Below are positions 32,992-43,314 of a DNA stretch of 64,000 nucleotides, one piece after another. Every line of letters starts with the position of its first letter. Position 1 is the stretch's first letter. The position numbers and the translations under genes are program-made. The DNA lies in the NCBI GenBank assembly GCA_947471745.1, contig CANJKZ010000091.1, forward strand, positions 124,001-188,000, read 5' to 3'. The notes below the pieces were generated by a model. That model searched no databases. It was given only the letters and a program-made list of their open reading frames with translations, and was not told where the DNA came from. This DNA comes from Closterium sp. Naga37s-1. Lineage: Eukaryota > Streptophyta > Zygnematophyceae > Desmidiales > Closteriaceae.

Positions 32992-35900
32992 CAGCAAAGT
33001 CAACAAGCTCAGCGACTAGAGCAGACGCAGCGGAGGACTCAAAGGAAGGGTCAGTGACAACAGTGGCAAGAAGACGCGTGACAGTAGGGCTGGCAGCACG
33101 GAGAGTGTCAGACTCCGGGTCAGCGAGAGCAGGAAGAGATGACGCTGGTGGAGACGGCAGTGGGACACGCTGTGGAGCAGTAGAGGGACGCAGGGTCATA
33201 TAGTGAGTGCCAAGGACAGGAGGAGGACGCTGACGCGGAGCACGATGACCAGCGCGGACAGCGCGGACAGGCGACTCTGGACGCGACTCAGACGACTCTG
33301 GACGAGACTCAGGCGACGGAGGACGAGACTCAGGCTCACGACGCTCCGTAAGGCCTCCCGTCGGTGCAGTGTAGGGAGAAGGACCAGGAAGTGGAGAGAC
33401 CGGCTGTAACTGTGACTGCGACTGGACAGGCGGTGGACTCAGTAGGGGAGGAGTAGGACCAGGAGAGGGCGGAAGGCCAAGAACCTGCTGAAGGAGCGGA
33501 ACGTAGTACGGCTGTGGCCGCTCAGCACCTCCAGCTCCAGCAGCACCTCCAGCAGCACCAGCAGCACCGCCAGCAGCAGCAGTACCTCCAGCAGCTCCAG
33601 CAGCTCCAGCCCCAGTAGCACCTCCAGTAGCGCCAGCGGCACCACCAGCAGCAGCAGCACCTCCAGCAGCTCCAGCAGCACCTCCAGTAGCAGCAGTACC
33701 TCCAGCAGTTCCAGCAGCTCCAGCACCAGCAGCACCTCCAGCAGCGCCAGCAGCACCACCAGCAGCACCAGCAGCACCGCCAGCAGCACCAGCAGCACCG
33801 CCAGCAGCAGCAGTACCTCCAGCAGCTCCAGCAGCTCCAGCACCAGCAGCACCGCCAGCAGCAGCAGTACCGCCAGCAGCTCCAGTAGCTCCAGCACCAG
33901 CAGCACCTCCAGCAGCAGCAGTACCTCCACCAGCTCCAGCAGCTCCAGCACCAGCAGCACCGCCAGCAGCAGCAGTACCGCCAGCAGCTCCAGTAGCTCC
34001 AGCACCAGCAGCACCTCCAGTAGCGCCAGCAGCACCTCCAGCAGCAGCAGCACCTCCAGTAGCTCCAGCAGCACCAGCACCAGCAGTACCTCCAGCAGCT
34101 CCAGCAGCGCCAGTAGCAGCAGCACCAGGGTCCGCGACACCAGGAGCACCACTCCGGAGACTGCAGCGCCGAGCGTACCACTCTCGAAGCCGCTGGGGAG
34201 AGGGTAGCTCCCGCCTAGGAGGGGAAGCACGACCACCAGCTCCAGCAGCACTCCGAGCACTGCAGTACTGTAAGTACCACTCACGTAGCTGCTGTGAGGA
34301 GAGAGCTCCTCCAGGTGTAGCACGCTCAGTCTCAGCGCCCCCAAGCTCCGCACCCCCAGGCTCAGCACCCCCAAACTCCGCAGTCCCAGGCTCCGCACCC
34401 CCAGGCTCAGCACCCCCAGACTCCGCAGCCCCAGGCTCCGCACCCCCAGGCTCAGCAACCCCAGGCTCCGCACGCTCAGGCTCAGCACCCCTAGCAGGAC
34501 GAGAGTCGACAGCTACCTCGACAGGCTCAACCGGGTCTACCTGGGACACACCTGAGGGAGCGGCACCCTGAGGGGGGAGGGGGTCTACCACAGCAGCACC
34601 TGGTGCGAGGAAGAGAGGCGGGGGGGGGGAGCGGGGCAGTGCGGTAGGGGAAGAGGCGGTAGTAGGGCACCGACTCGTCAAAAGTGACGTCCTGAGAGGC
34701 GAGGACACGGCGCGAGGTGGCGTGGTAAAACTGCCAACCAGAAGCGTCCGGGACAAAGCCAAGGAAGACACAAGGAACAGCGCGGGAGGAGAGTTTGTCC
34801 GCGGACGTATCGCGAACAAAAGCTCGAGATCCCCAGACCCGAAAACGCGACGCATCGCCAACCTTTCCCGTCCAACGCAGTGTCGGCGAAGTCTCCGGAG
34901 CGGAGACACGGGGCCAGAGGTTGAGCTGATGCGCAGCGTAGCGGACCGCAAACGGCCACAGAAAGTGGGGGGCAGCCGCATGGATCAAGGAGGTACGAGC
35001 GATCTCCATGACCAAGCCAATGCGGCGCTCAGCAACCCCATTCTGCTGTGGAGAGGCCGGAAGCGTGAACGACTGGCGGATGCCGTGCTCCGCACAGTAG
35101 GCTGCCAAGAGGTCGGAGGAGAACTCACCACCTCTGTCAGAGTGCAGACGCAGGACAGGAAAGTCCGAGTGGAACCTCTCGCTGAGCTGGAGACGAGAAG
35201 CGCGGATCCAAGGGATCAAAACATCAGGGACCTCACCCTTGGTGCGCAAGGGGAAGACCGTGGTGTAGCGCGAGTAGTCGTCAACAACGATCAGGAAGTA
35301 CCTCTCCTGACCCTGTCCACGGACGCGGGCTGGGCCCCACACGTCCATGTGGAGCGTCTGCAAGGGAGCAGTCGTCGGGGGAAACGAGGAGGAGTGAGGA
35401 GCGGCGCGCTGCCGCCCCTCGACACAGGGAAGACAGGGAGGAGCAGGCGAGGGTGGGAGGGGAGGTAGAACCCTGGGAAGACCAGCAACAAGGTACCGTG
35501 TGTGCATGCCACGAAGGCGCTGCACTGACGGGTGACCAAGGCGGTGGTGCCAGAGGACGGTCTCGTGCGCTAGAGAGCGACACGAGCAGGGGGCCGACAG
35601 CTGACCTGACGCAGACGCAGTCGCAGCTACCTGAGGGGACTCAGTGGTCAGTGTGTACAGGTCCGACCCCGGCTGCCGAGTGAAGGTAGCCAGGTGACGG
35701 CCCGTCCGAGCACACGTGCAGTGTGTCACGCGCTCGTAGGCAGGGGTGAACTGGTGGACACCCGCGTCCTGGAGCGCACAACCCGCCACCAAGTTCGTAG
35801 AGAACGAGGGGAGGTGGAGACCTGACAGTGTGCCCGACGGAACCGCAGGACAAGGAAGGACAGTGGAGGAGGTCGCAATGACCGGACCCCCAGAGGGGTC

Positions 35901-36438
35901 AGCGAGGGAGACAGCAACTGGCCGAGCAAGCTGCTCAAGGGCAGTGCGGTCACGAAAGAAACAGCGAGAAGCACCAGAGTCCAGTGTGAAGGTGAGCAGT
36001 GCCTCAGTAGACTCAGTACTAGGGGGCGCAGACTCACGAGTACCTAGAGCAGCAGTCTCACCAGCACCTGGGGCAGTAGACACGCGAGTACCTGGAGCGG
36101 CAGCCTCACCAGCACCTAGGGCAACAGACGCACTAGCACCTAGAGCGGCAGCCTCACTGGTCCGAATGCCCGGGTCGGGCGGAACACGCAGGTACTGAGC
36201 ACCCTCTCCACTAGTAGACAACACATACATGGCAGTGAGAATAGCATCAAAGTCTAGAGCATAGATATCAATGTTTTTCTTCATAAGATCAGCCCAGCGG
36301 GGCAGCTCAGTGGCAGCAGGGAACTGAGTACGCCAAGCGTCGTCGAGGCGGGAGAAGCAGCGCTGCGCGGTGTGCGCCCTCCCACACGTCTGACCAGTGC
36401 GGTCACCAGTGCGGATGACGTACGTGCAGCTAAGGACA
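32992..36438 (-). pseudogene. Element E pol: C-C-H-C box, protease, integrase, linker
   Basis: Past the G run the box CTYVIRTGDRTGQTCG with CGRAHTAQRC opens a frame that runs to 34527 with protease FTLDSGASRCFFRDR near 35970, integrase zinc motif HHRLGHPSVQRL near 35540 and an intact integrase core (HMDVWGP, HSDRGGEF, QQNGVAERRIG). A ten-base homopolymer at 34620-34629 marks the shift into the frame of the linker. The linker has PGGAE repeats and an Ala/Gly/Thr tract of about 200 residues. Pol ends at the fusion before RT. Confidence 0.85.
33530..34130. repeat. Trinucleotide-based minisatellite in the element E linker
   Basis: CAGCAGCACCTCCAGCAGC-like sequence, with higher-order copies such as CAGCAGTACCTCCAGCAGCT, encodes an Ala/Gly/Thr tract on the minus strand. 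Element C has only a short equivalent, so the tract expanded in this copy or lineage. Confidence 0.9.
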
Positions 36439-37527
36439 CCCCCCCCCCCCCCCGTGCTGAGAGTACCACTCACGAAGCTGCTGGGGCGACGGAGTGTGCT
36501 GCTGGCTCTGGCCACTGCCAGCGCCTCCACGACCACCACCGCCGCCACCACCTCGACCACCCCCGCCCCTGCCGCCGCCGCGTCCACTGCCGCCCCCACC
36601 ACCGCCCCCGCCCCTGCCACCTCCCCCGCCGCTGCCGCCACCACCCCCACCACTGCCACTAGTCCCTCCAGCCCCACCACCACCCCCACCGCCGCCACCG
36701 CCCCCACCATCTCCTCCCCCGCCGTCACCTCCGCCTCCCTTGCCCCCTTTGCCCTTGCCGCTGCGGCGCCAGCTCGAAGCGGACGCAGTCCCGACCTTCT
36801 CAGCACCAAAGAGGTCGACAGCAGAAGCAGAGGCTACAGAGGGAAGAAGGGGGGAAGGGGAACACCCCTCAAAGAAAGGGGTGCGGGGGTCGCCGCGAGA
36901 GGCACCTACAGCGACTATGCTAGCCTCAGCTGCAAGTAGCTCCTTCTCGAGGAGGGCAATGGTGAGCTCAGTGGGGCAGCGAGCTAGGAAGTGATCCCTG
37001 ACTGTACGCAGAGTGTCAGGGAGGCGGGTGACTAGGTGGTAGAGAGTGAGCCAGAGCGGGGGGGGGTTCGTGGCAAGGAAATCATCGGGCATAGCGGCAC
37101 GGAAGCGGGCCTCACTAGTACGGAGGTGCGTGATGAGGTCAGCGACTGTGTGGAAAGAGGACAGGTCGGGGAACAGGTAGGGGAGTGAGAGACGGCCTAG
37201 CGCGGCAGAGGCAGGTGAGGAGTAGCGGGCAACGACAGCAGTGTACAGTGCCTGTGCAGTCTTGTGCTGGCCAAAGTGCTCGCGCTCATCTATCGGCAGG
37301 GAGTTGCGAATAGCAAAGCGAGCGTGGGCGTCACGATTCTGCCACTGTGAGCGGGTAGTGCTGTCAGCAGTAGCAGCAGGGGCAGTGGCATGGCCTAAGG
37401 CGTGATCGTACAGTGAGATGTCCTCCTTGGCAGTGAGCTGTAGGAAGAGGTGCTGGTCATCTAGCCAAGTGTCAAACTTCACTGGGCGGCCCTCAGCATC
37501 GAAAGCTAGTACTGGAGGGCTAGCCAT
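36430..37527 (-). CDS. Gag-like protein of element E
   Basis: The 365 residues start MASPPVLAFDAEGRPVKF, aligned with the gag start chosen for element C. The copia gag domain (RYSSPASAALGRLSLPYLF, TRLPDTLRTVRDHFL) is followed by GKGKGGKGGGGDGG and a long glycine tract, then SPQQLREWYSQHG and a run of 15 G (36439-36453 on the plus strand as C), after which this frame stops at 36430-36432. Pol continues in another frame past the same run. Confidence 0.85.
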   Translation of the reverse strand: MASPPVLAFDAEGRPVKFDTWLDDQHLFLQLTAKEDISLYDHALGHATAPAATADSTTRSQWQNRDAHARFAIRNSLPIDEREHFGQHKTAQALYTAVVARYSSPASAALGRLSLPYLFPDLSSFHTVADLITHLRTSEARFRAAMPDDFLATNPPPLWLTLYHLVTRLPDTLRTVRDHFLARCPTELTIALLEKELLAAEASIVAVGASRGDPRTPFFEGCSPSPLLPSVASASAVDLFGAEKVGTASASSWRRSGKGKGGKGGGGDGGGGDGGGGGGGGGGGGAGGTSGSGGGGGGSGGGGGRGGGGGGGGSGRGGGRGGGGRGGGGGGGRGGAGSGQSQQHTPSPQQLREWYSQHGGGGGCP

Positions 37528-37739
37528 AGTAGCAGTAGGAGCAGTAGCAGTAGTAGTAGCAGGAACAGTAGCAGTATTAACAGCAGGCGAGACCCTAACA
37601 GCAGCAGGCAGTGCGACTCAGGTAGGGCGGCTCGGTCCAGAGAGGGCTGCTCAGGACGAGGAGGGCGGCGCGGCTCGGCTCGGACTGGGCGGCTCGGTTC
37701 GGGCGGCTCGGTTCGGGCGGCTCGGTTCTGGCGGGGCCG

Positions 37740-38110
37740 TGGCTGTCGCGTGCGGGGCGCTAAGGGGCGGTGCGTGGGGTCGACGGGGCCGACGGGGCCG
37801 CTAAGGGGGGCGCGTACGGGGTCGACGGGGCCGACGGGGCCGCTAGGTGGGGCGCGCGCGGGGTCGACGGGGCCGACGGGGCCGCTAGGTGGGGCGCGCG
37901 CGGGGTCGACGGGGCCGACGGGGCCTCTAAGGGGCGGCGCGTGGGGTCGACGGGGCCGCTAGGTGGGGCGCGCGTGGGGTCGACGGGACCGACGGGGCCT
38001 CTAAGGGGCTACGCGCGGGGTCGACGCGGCCGTGAGGGGGGGCCTCTAAGGGGCGGCGCGCGGGTCGCTAAGGGGCGGGTCGCGGGTCGCGGGGCCTTAC
38101 GGGGCCGTTA
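37740..38110. repeat. GC-rich leader repeats of element E
   Basis: Units containing GGGTCGACGGGGCCGACGGG and GCTAGGTGGGGCGCGCG recur about eight times with a period near 45-50 bp between the primer site and gag. Confidence 0.85.
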
Positions 38111-38235
38111 AAGAGGGGCGCACGAGGGCGCTGGGGGAGGCGCTCGAGGGCGCTCCGACAGTAGGGCGCACGAGGGCGCTAGTAGGCAGTCAGTAGTGGT
38201 GGGCCCTAAGAAAAATCGGTCCTAGCGAAGGACCT

Positions 38236-38247
38236 GCTCTGAAACCA
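38236..38247 (-). other. Primer-binding site of element E
   Basis: TGGTTTCAGAGC on the minus strand directly after the LTR, identical to the site of element C. Confidence 0.9.
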
Positions 38248-38380
38248 TGTTAGAATCGAGAGAAGTGTGTGGTGTAACTAGAAAGAGAAGTGAGTACAAG
38301 TACCTAACCCTAGAATTGTGTACCCCCTAAAGGCTAACCCACTGTAGCCTAAACAACTACAACATATATAATGTTTGACA
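38248..38380 (-). repeat. 5' LTR of element E
   Basis: TGTCAAACATTATATATG ... GATTCTAACA on the minus strand, 133 bp, similar in length and start to the LTRs of B and C. No second copy is present. Confidence 0.85.
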
Positions 38381-38731
38381 ATGATTACCCTAGTGACAGC
38401 TCACCTACTGTTGCCGACGGACTGGTACATCAGCCCTTCGTTCCACGTCAGCCTACTTCGCCCATACATCCCAACCGCAAGCCAACTGCCTCGTCACCGC
38501 CCGCCATCCATGACTCGCCCTGCATCGGAGCCGATCATCGAACCCGAAAAAATCCTGAGCCATCGGATTCGACACCCCACGGGAATCAGGAGGATTGAAT
38601 TCCTCATTCGCTGGAAGGATCGCACGCCAACTGAAGATAGCTGGGTGCCCCTGGCCAACATCGAAAACCACCCTGCCCTGCAAGTGTACCTGAGGAGCCG
38701 GGGTTTCCGCGATATACACGCACTTGCGTAG
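38381..38731 (+). pseudogene. C-terminal end of a chromovirus (Ty3/gypsy) integrase with chromodomain
   Basis: The frame reads FHVSLLRPY, then EKILSHRIR, GIRRIEFLIRWKDRTPTEDS and WVPLANIENHPAL, a chromodomain as found at the end of chromovirus integrases, and stops at TAG 38729-38731. It starts abruptly at the end of element E. It need not belong to gypsy element G: the missing RNase H and integrase core, and the unlike LTRs, argue for a different copy. Confidence 0.85.
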
Positions 38732-38759
38732 CGGAGGGGCTTTTTGAAAGGGGGGGCAG

Positions 38760-39086
38760 TGTAAGGACTTTTCTCGATATTCCTTAGCGAGCCCTGCAAC
38801 ATCGCGTACAGCAGCAGTCGTTGTTCGCCCGTTACTGCTAACGGGGCTTCGCCGACTTCGCGCGCACTGTTTCACCAAACCTCGCACTGCTGGCCTGGCC
38901 GTGTCGGCCTACGCTTCGGGACTAGCCCGAGCCTCGCTTCCAGCATAGCACTAGCTAGCTCGCACGCACCGCGTTACCGTTTGCATGTTTCGCGTATAAA
39001 TGTTCGCTCATGCCTTCGCTCACATTTTGTACTCGTTTGACACCTTAGTGCAATTCTAGCTACTTCGATTCATTGCACCCGTAACA
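38760..39086 (+). repeat. LTR of the chromovirus remnant
   Basis: A purine tract (GAAAGGGGGGG) follows the integrase stop, then TGTAAGGAC ... CCCGTAACA, 327 bp with TG/CA ends. CGCGTATAAATG near 38990 is a likely TATA box of the LTR promoter. No primer site follows, as expected for a 3' LTR. Confidence 0.75.
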
Positions 39087-39323
39087 CTTTGTCAAAACTG
39101 GCTTCACAAGGACGTGAAATATAGGTAAGATAACAGCCCTTTTTCACTGATTCAGCAAGCAGTAAAATGTTGATTTTGAAACAAGCTTACCGGAAAACCA
39201 GAAAGTAATTATTCTGAAACACCCCTGGGCTTGTGCTTGCTACAAAAACGTTTGATGTAAAAACTCCAGTATCCTCTTGTCCCTAAAATGCATTACCAAG
39301 TGCAGTGTGTCTTGAGTAACATG

Positions 39324-42300
39324 TTACATTACAGAAGTTGGCAGGTCTACAGAGTTTCCGATGCTGAGTCTTTTGGAGCTTGGGCTGATGGCCACTCCAT
39401 GCCGATCCGCACATGCGAGCAGTGCCCCTAATGCGCCAGCATGCCCGTTATGTCTCAAAAACATGGCCTGGGGAAAAGGAAGAGAAAAAAGGAGCATGAA
39501 CACACCTACCCTAAAAATCTTAAAAAAATAGCCATTCGGGTAAATTTTGATTTATTTTGTTGCTTGAAGATGTGAACTCTAGAGAGACTGCTGCGAAAAA
39601 TGGCTCACCAACAAACCCTTGTTCCCCAAAACCGGCATGTTTGCTTCCCCATTAGGCATCTCACCTTCATAGCTCCGTTAGACCAGAACTGCATTGCCAC
39701 CGCTAGCGACCGCATGGCCAGCTGCAGGGGCGAGCATGAGGAGAGCAAAAGGGATAGCATTACTTACACCAGGAGAGACAAACAAATTCTATTTAGGTAC
39801 CACCAGGATCATTCCCACCACCACCTTTTCCACCACCGCCCTTCCCACCAGCACCCTCGAACCAGCACCTTTCCCATGGCCACTGGAACCGTTCCCAGAG
39901 CACCGTTCCCAGAGCACCGTTCCCAGCAGCACCTTGTTGTTGTGCATGAAGCTGCCTGTGAAGAGCACGTGGCGCACGCCTGCGGGGCGAGCATGCAGCA
40001 TGGCAATGGACCCGATGTTGTTCGTCACCATCAGCAGCACCGCCTTTGCTAGATTCTCCGGGCGACGACTCGGCGATGCCTTGTCAGCAGGCCGCACCAG
40101 CTGGGGAGGGGGAGGGAGGGGGGGGGAGGTAGGCGGTTTGTGTGAATGGGGATGAAGGGAAGAGAGGAGGTGGCAGGCCATGAGGGAGAGCACAAATGAT
40201 AGCTTTCCACGAACTGAATCAATAGTTGGATTGGCAATTGCGAATGGCACACAGGAATGAGGTGAAATAATCTTTAGAAGAATTTCACGGAAGGTACGAA
40301 CCAGCAAGCAGGTAGCTGGTATAAGATGACCAGGAAAGTTACGTGGTATGGCAATGCATGGTCACAGCACGAACCATGTGCAGGCATACCTTTCCAAGAG
40401 AGCTGGCTACTGTGGTGGCAGCCAGGCCCATCTCCAAATAGTCACCTCCTGCAACAGTTAACACCACCAGACCATGGGAAAGGACCCGTGAGATTCATTG
40501 ACTAAACACGTACAATGGCGACCAGGTTGCACACCCACTGCCCTCCAGGTTGGGGAAAAAGGGGTGAAAAGGAGTGCTGCACTTGAAGTAGGAACATCAA
40601 GAGTGAAGGAGAACGTGGAGAGAGGAGGAAGAACGTGGTACTGTTTTTTTAGGATCTTGCACTAGAGATTATGACGAGGTAGATAGGCTAGTGAGGTTGC
40701 ACTCCATGGCATGTGCTGCATGGGTGTGCCTGAGGTGTGCCTGAGGTGTGCATGAGGTGTGCATGAGGTGTGCATGAGGTGTGCCTGAGGTGTGCCTGAG
40801 GTGTGCCTGAGGTGTGCCTGAGGTGTGCCTGAGGTGTGCCTGAGGTGTGCCTGAGGTGTGCCTGAGGTGCGCTTGAGGTGTGCCTGAGGTGTGCACAACC
40901 CACCGTAAATGTCTCCCACTAGCATGTCCACACACGTGCTGTCGCCCCTCGATGCCAGCCTCATGGCCTCCTTGAAGCTGGCGTGCGTGAGAAACGGGGA
41001 GGGGACGTGGAGGAGAGGAGAGGAGAGGAGAGGAGAGGAGAGGAGAGGAGAGGAGGGGAGAGGAGAGGAGAGGAGAGGAGAGGAGAGGAGAGGAGGGGAG
41101 AGGAGAGGAGAGGAGAGGAGAGGAGAGGAGGGGAGGGGAGAGGAGAGGAAGGAGAGGAGAGACAACAGGACAACGGGAAGGATGAAATGGTGGACCCAGG
41201 TGAGCAGCAGGGAGGTGGTGACAAGGGGCTATCAGCACAGGACGACGAGAAGGGGAAGAAAAGGGATGCAAGCTGAGGAGTACGAGGCAACTGATGTCCT
41301 GCATGGCGAGGCATAGCATTGGACGGCATGGCATGGCATGGCATGGCATGGCACGGCATGGCATGGCATGGCATGGCATGGCATGAGTCATGACATGGTA
41401 CATACCTGGTGCAGCCTGTGAGTGCAACTGCAAGGCCCAGAAAGGTGCTGGAGTGTGCAGCACATGCAGGGGCGAACATGGGAGGCAGAAGAGGAAAGGC
41501 AGGAGGGTTGTAAGAAGATATAGGGGAACATAGGAAACGGAAGCAGAGCAGGAAGGCATAGGGGGCAGAGAGCAGAGGGGGAAGCGAGCACTTCAAAGCA
41601 AAGAAACTTCAGTTGATATCGAATTGAGCACTCAATGCCAACTCAAGTGCAAGCGATTACCAAAAGCAGAGACAGAAAGTCAGGGAGCAAGGAGGACAGG
41701 CACGGGAGGGAGGGCAGGGATGGGAGAGTCCAGGGATGGGAGAGTCCAGGGATGGGAGAGTCCAGGGATGGGAGGGCAAGAATGCGAGGGTTAGGATGGG
41801 AGGGCAGGGATGGAAGGGCAGGGAGGCAGACCTGCCGCCGAGAGAAGAGCCTCCGACGCGCTCAAACTGGCCGGGCGCATCAACTCTCAGGATGGACACC
41901 CCCGACCCTATGTTCACCTGCCACATGCATGCGCCATCCACACACATGAGTCGTGCAGCGGTGCAAAGAGGGAGGCGGATAGGCGAAGTGAGGACAGGCT
42001 TGAGGAGGGTGGCAGAGGCAGAGGCAGATGGATGGATGGTGACTGGCTGGAATCAGGTGGACATCAGGTGGGCATCAGGTGGGGACTGGAGCCGTGGATC
42101 AGAAAAAGCAAGGGACCATGAACGCAAAATTAAAGACACAATCCATAGGATTTTCTCTTCAGAACATCATAATGATTCAAGCAGCCCTCTTCCCACACCC
42201 CACACCCGCCTCCCAGCGCACCACAAGGTAGGGGTACGTGAGCTGCTCCGGGGGACTCTCCTCTGCCCTGCTCCCCGCATCCACCCCCTCCCTCCTATCT

Positions 42301-43314
42301 CCCCTCTCCTCCTCGTCCTCGTCTTCGTCCTCCTCGCCTTCCTCCTCCTCCTCCTCCTCCTCCTCCTCCTCCTCCTCCTCCTCCTCCTCCTCCTCCTCCT
42401 CCTCCTCCTCCTCCTCCTCCTCCTCCTCCTCCTCCTCCTCCTCCTCCGCTACCTCCTTATCCAACCTCCCATTCTCCCTCGCTGCACCGCCATCACCATC
42501 AGTGCTCTCCTCATCACTATCACCCCCTTCCCCATCCTCAACATCCGCCTCTACCCCATCCACAACACCTCCCTCTCCCACACACGCACCATCCCCCACC
42601 GCCTCCTCTACCTCCTCTCCCCCTGCCCCCCGCCCCTCTGCCAACCCAGACTGCAGGCCATCACCGCCCTCTCTCGCCTCTCCATGCTCTCCCCCCTCCC
42701 CTCCCTCAACGCCTGTTCTCGCGCGCCCATCACCGTCGCTGCCAGCGCAGAACGCCTGTGCCAACTCGTCCCAGTCAGATGCCGACCCTCCCCGACCATG
42801 CCCCTGCTGCTGCTCCTGCTCATCGCCCCCTTGTTCTGCCCCATGCCCATTCCCATGTACATGTCCATGCCTATGCCCATGCCTATGCCCATGCCCGTTC
42901 ATATGCACATGCTCATGCTCAGGCCCATGCCCATTTCCACTCCCATTCCCATTTCCATTCCCATTCCCATTCCCAGTCCCAGACCCATTCCCATTCCCAT
43001 TCCCATTCCCCTCTTCCCCTTGCCTCCCAACACCGTCTCCGCTCATCCCTCCTGCCCTCTCCCCTCCTTCGCTCTCCGTCCTATCAGCAGCATCACCTCC
43101 CCTCCTCTTGCTCGCCCGCCCGCCCTCCCCGCCCTCGTCCTCCCCGTCGCTGCTGCCACTGCAGCTGCTGCTGCAGCAGCTAGCAGAAAGAGATTCCGAC
43201 CCCGAGTCGCCGCCTGGCCTCTGAATGGCGCCACGTGGCAGGGCGTCCACGTGGGCAAAGCCGTAGCAATCGCCAGGCGCCACGCGCACAAGGAAGTCGA
43301 TTCCGCGCACCAGA
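39324..43314 (-). CDS. Pantothenate kinase (eukaryotic PanK), C-terminal eight exons
   Basis: Spliced exons: 43314-42222, 41917-41832, 41447-41406, 40977-40904, 40448-40390, 40100-39933, 39721-39665 and 39467-39324 (TAA). Every intron has GT-AG ends and every junction keeps the frame; about 573 residues are visible. Motifs in order: [118 protein letters not shown], collinear with animal and plant PanK. The enzyme phosphorylates pantothenate, the first committed step of coenzyme A synthesis. The N-terminal nucleotide-binding exons are not seen up to 43650, where a large satellite begins, so the gene either continues across it or is truncated. The product beyond the visible part and its activity are inferred. 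Confidence 0.9.
40724..40893. repeat. 11-bp minisatellite in a PanK intron
   Basis: GTGTGCCTGAG, with a GTGTGCATGAG variant, repeats about 15 times. It starts close to the 5' splice site of the intron between 40904 and 40448. Confidence 0.95.
41013..41165. repeat. GGAGA/AGGAG microsatellite in a PanK intron
   Basis: Five-base GAGAG units with a few GGGGAG variants, about 150 bp, lying in the intron between 41406 and 40977 near its 3' splice site. Confidence 0.95.
41311..41390. repeat. (GGCAT)n microsatellite in a PanK intron
   Basis: About 13 GGCAT pentamers with one GGCAC variant, in the same intron as the GAGAG run. GGCAT is also part of the 17-bp satellite unit starting at 43651. Confidence 0.95.
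41717..41778. repeat. 16-bp repeat in a PanK intron, about 4 copies
   Basis: GGGATGGGAGAGTCCA repeats in tandem, followed by related GGGATGGGAGGGCA-like sequence, in the intron between 41832 and 41447. Confidence 0.9.
42341..42447 (-). repeat. (TCC)n tract encoding about 35 glutamates within a PanK exon
   Basis: A pure TCC/GGA run inside the 1093-nt exon. It is the centre of a low-complexity insertion (about 42250-43245) that also encodes NG/SG repeats, an HG-rich stretch ([15 protein letters not shown]) and acidic/Gly segments, all in frame with the flanking PanK motifs. Confidence 0.9.

Larger units (their letters stand above)
32989..38380 (-). mobile_element. Copia element E, 3'-truncated, inverted against element D
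   Basis: Read from the right: 5' LTR (38248-38380), primer site, GC-rich leader, gag, protease, integrase and linker, ending in the conserved pre-RT stretch VVTDPSFESS...VDFAD at about 32992. RT, RNase H and 3' LTR are missing. Same family as B, C and D. Confidence 0.9.

Noticed and set aside
40961..41596. Pro/Ser/Met-rich open frames on the minus strand between PanK exons
   Set aside because: They arise from the GAGAG and GGCAT microsatellites in an intron; only short segments at their edges coincide with real PanK exons.
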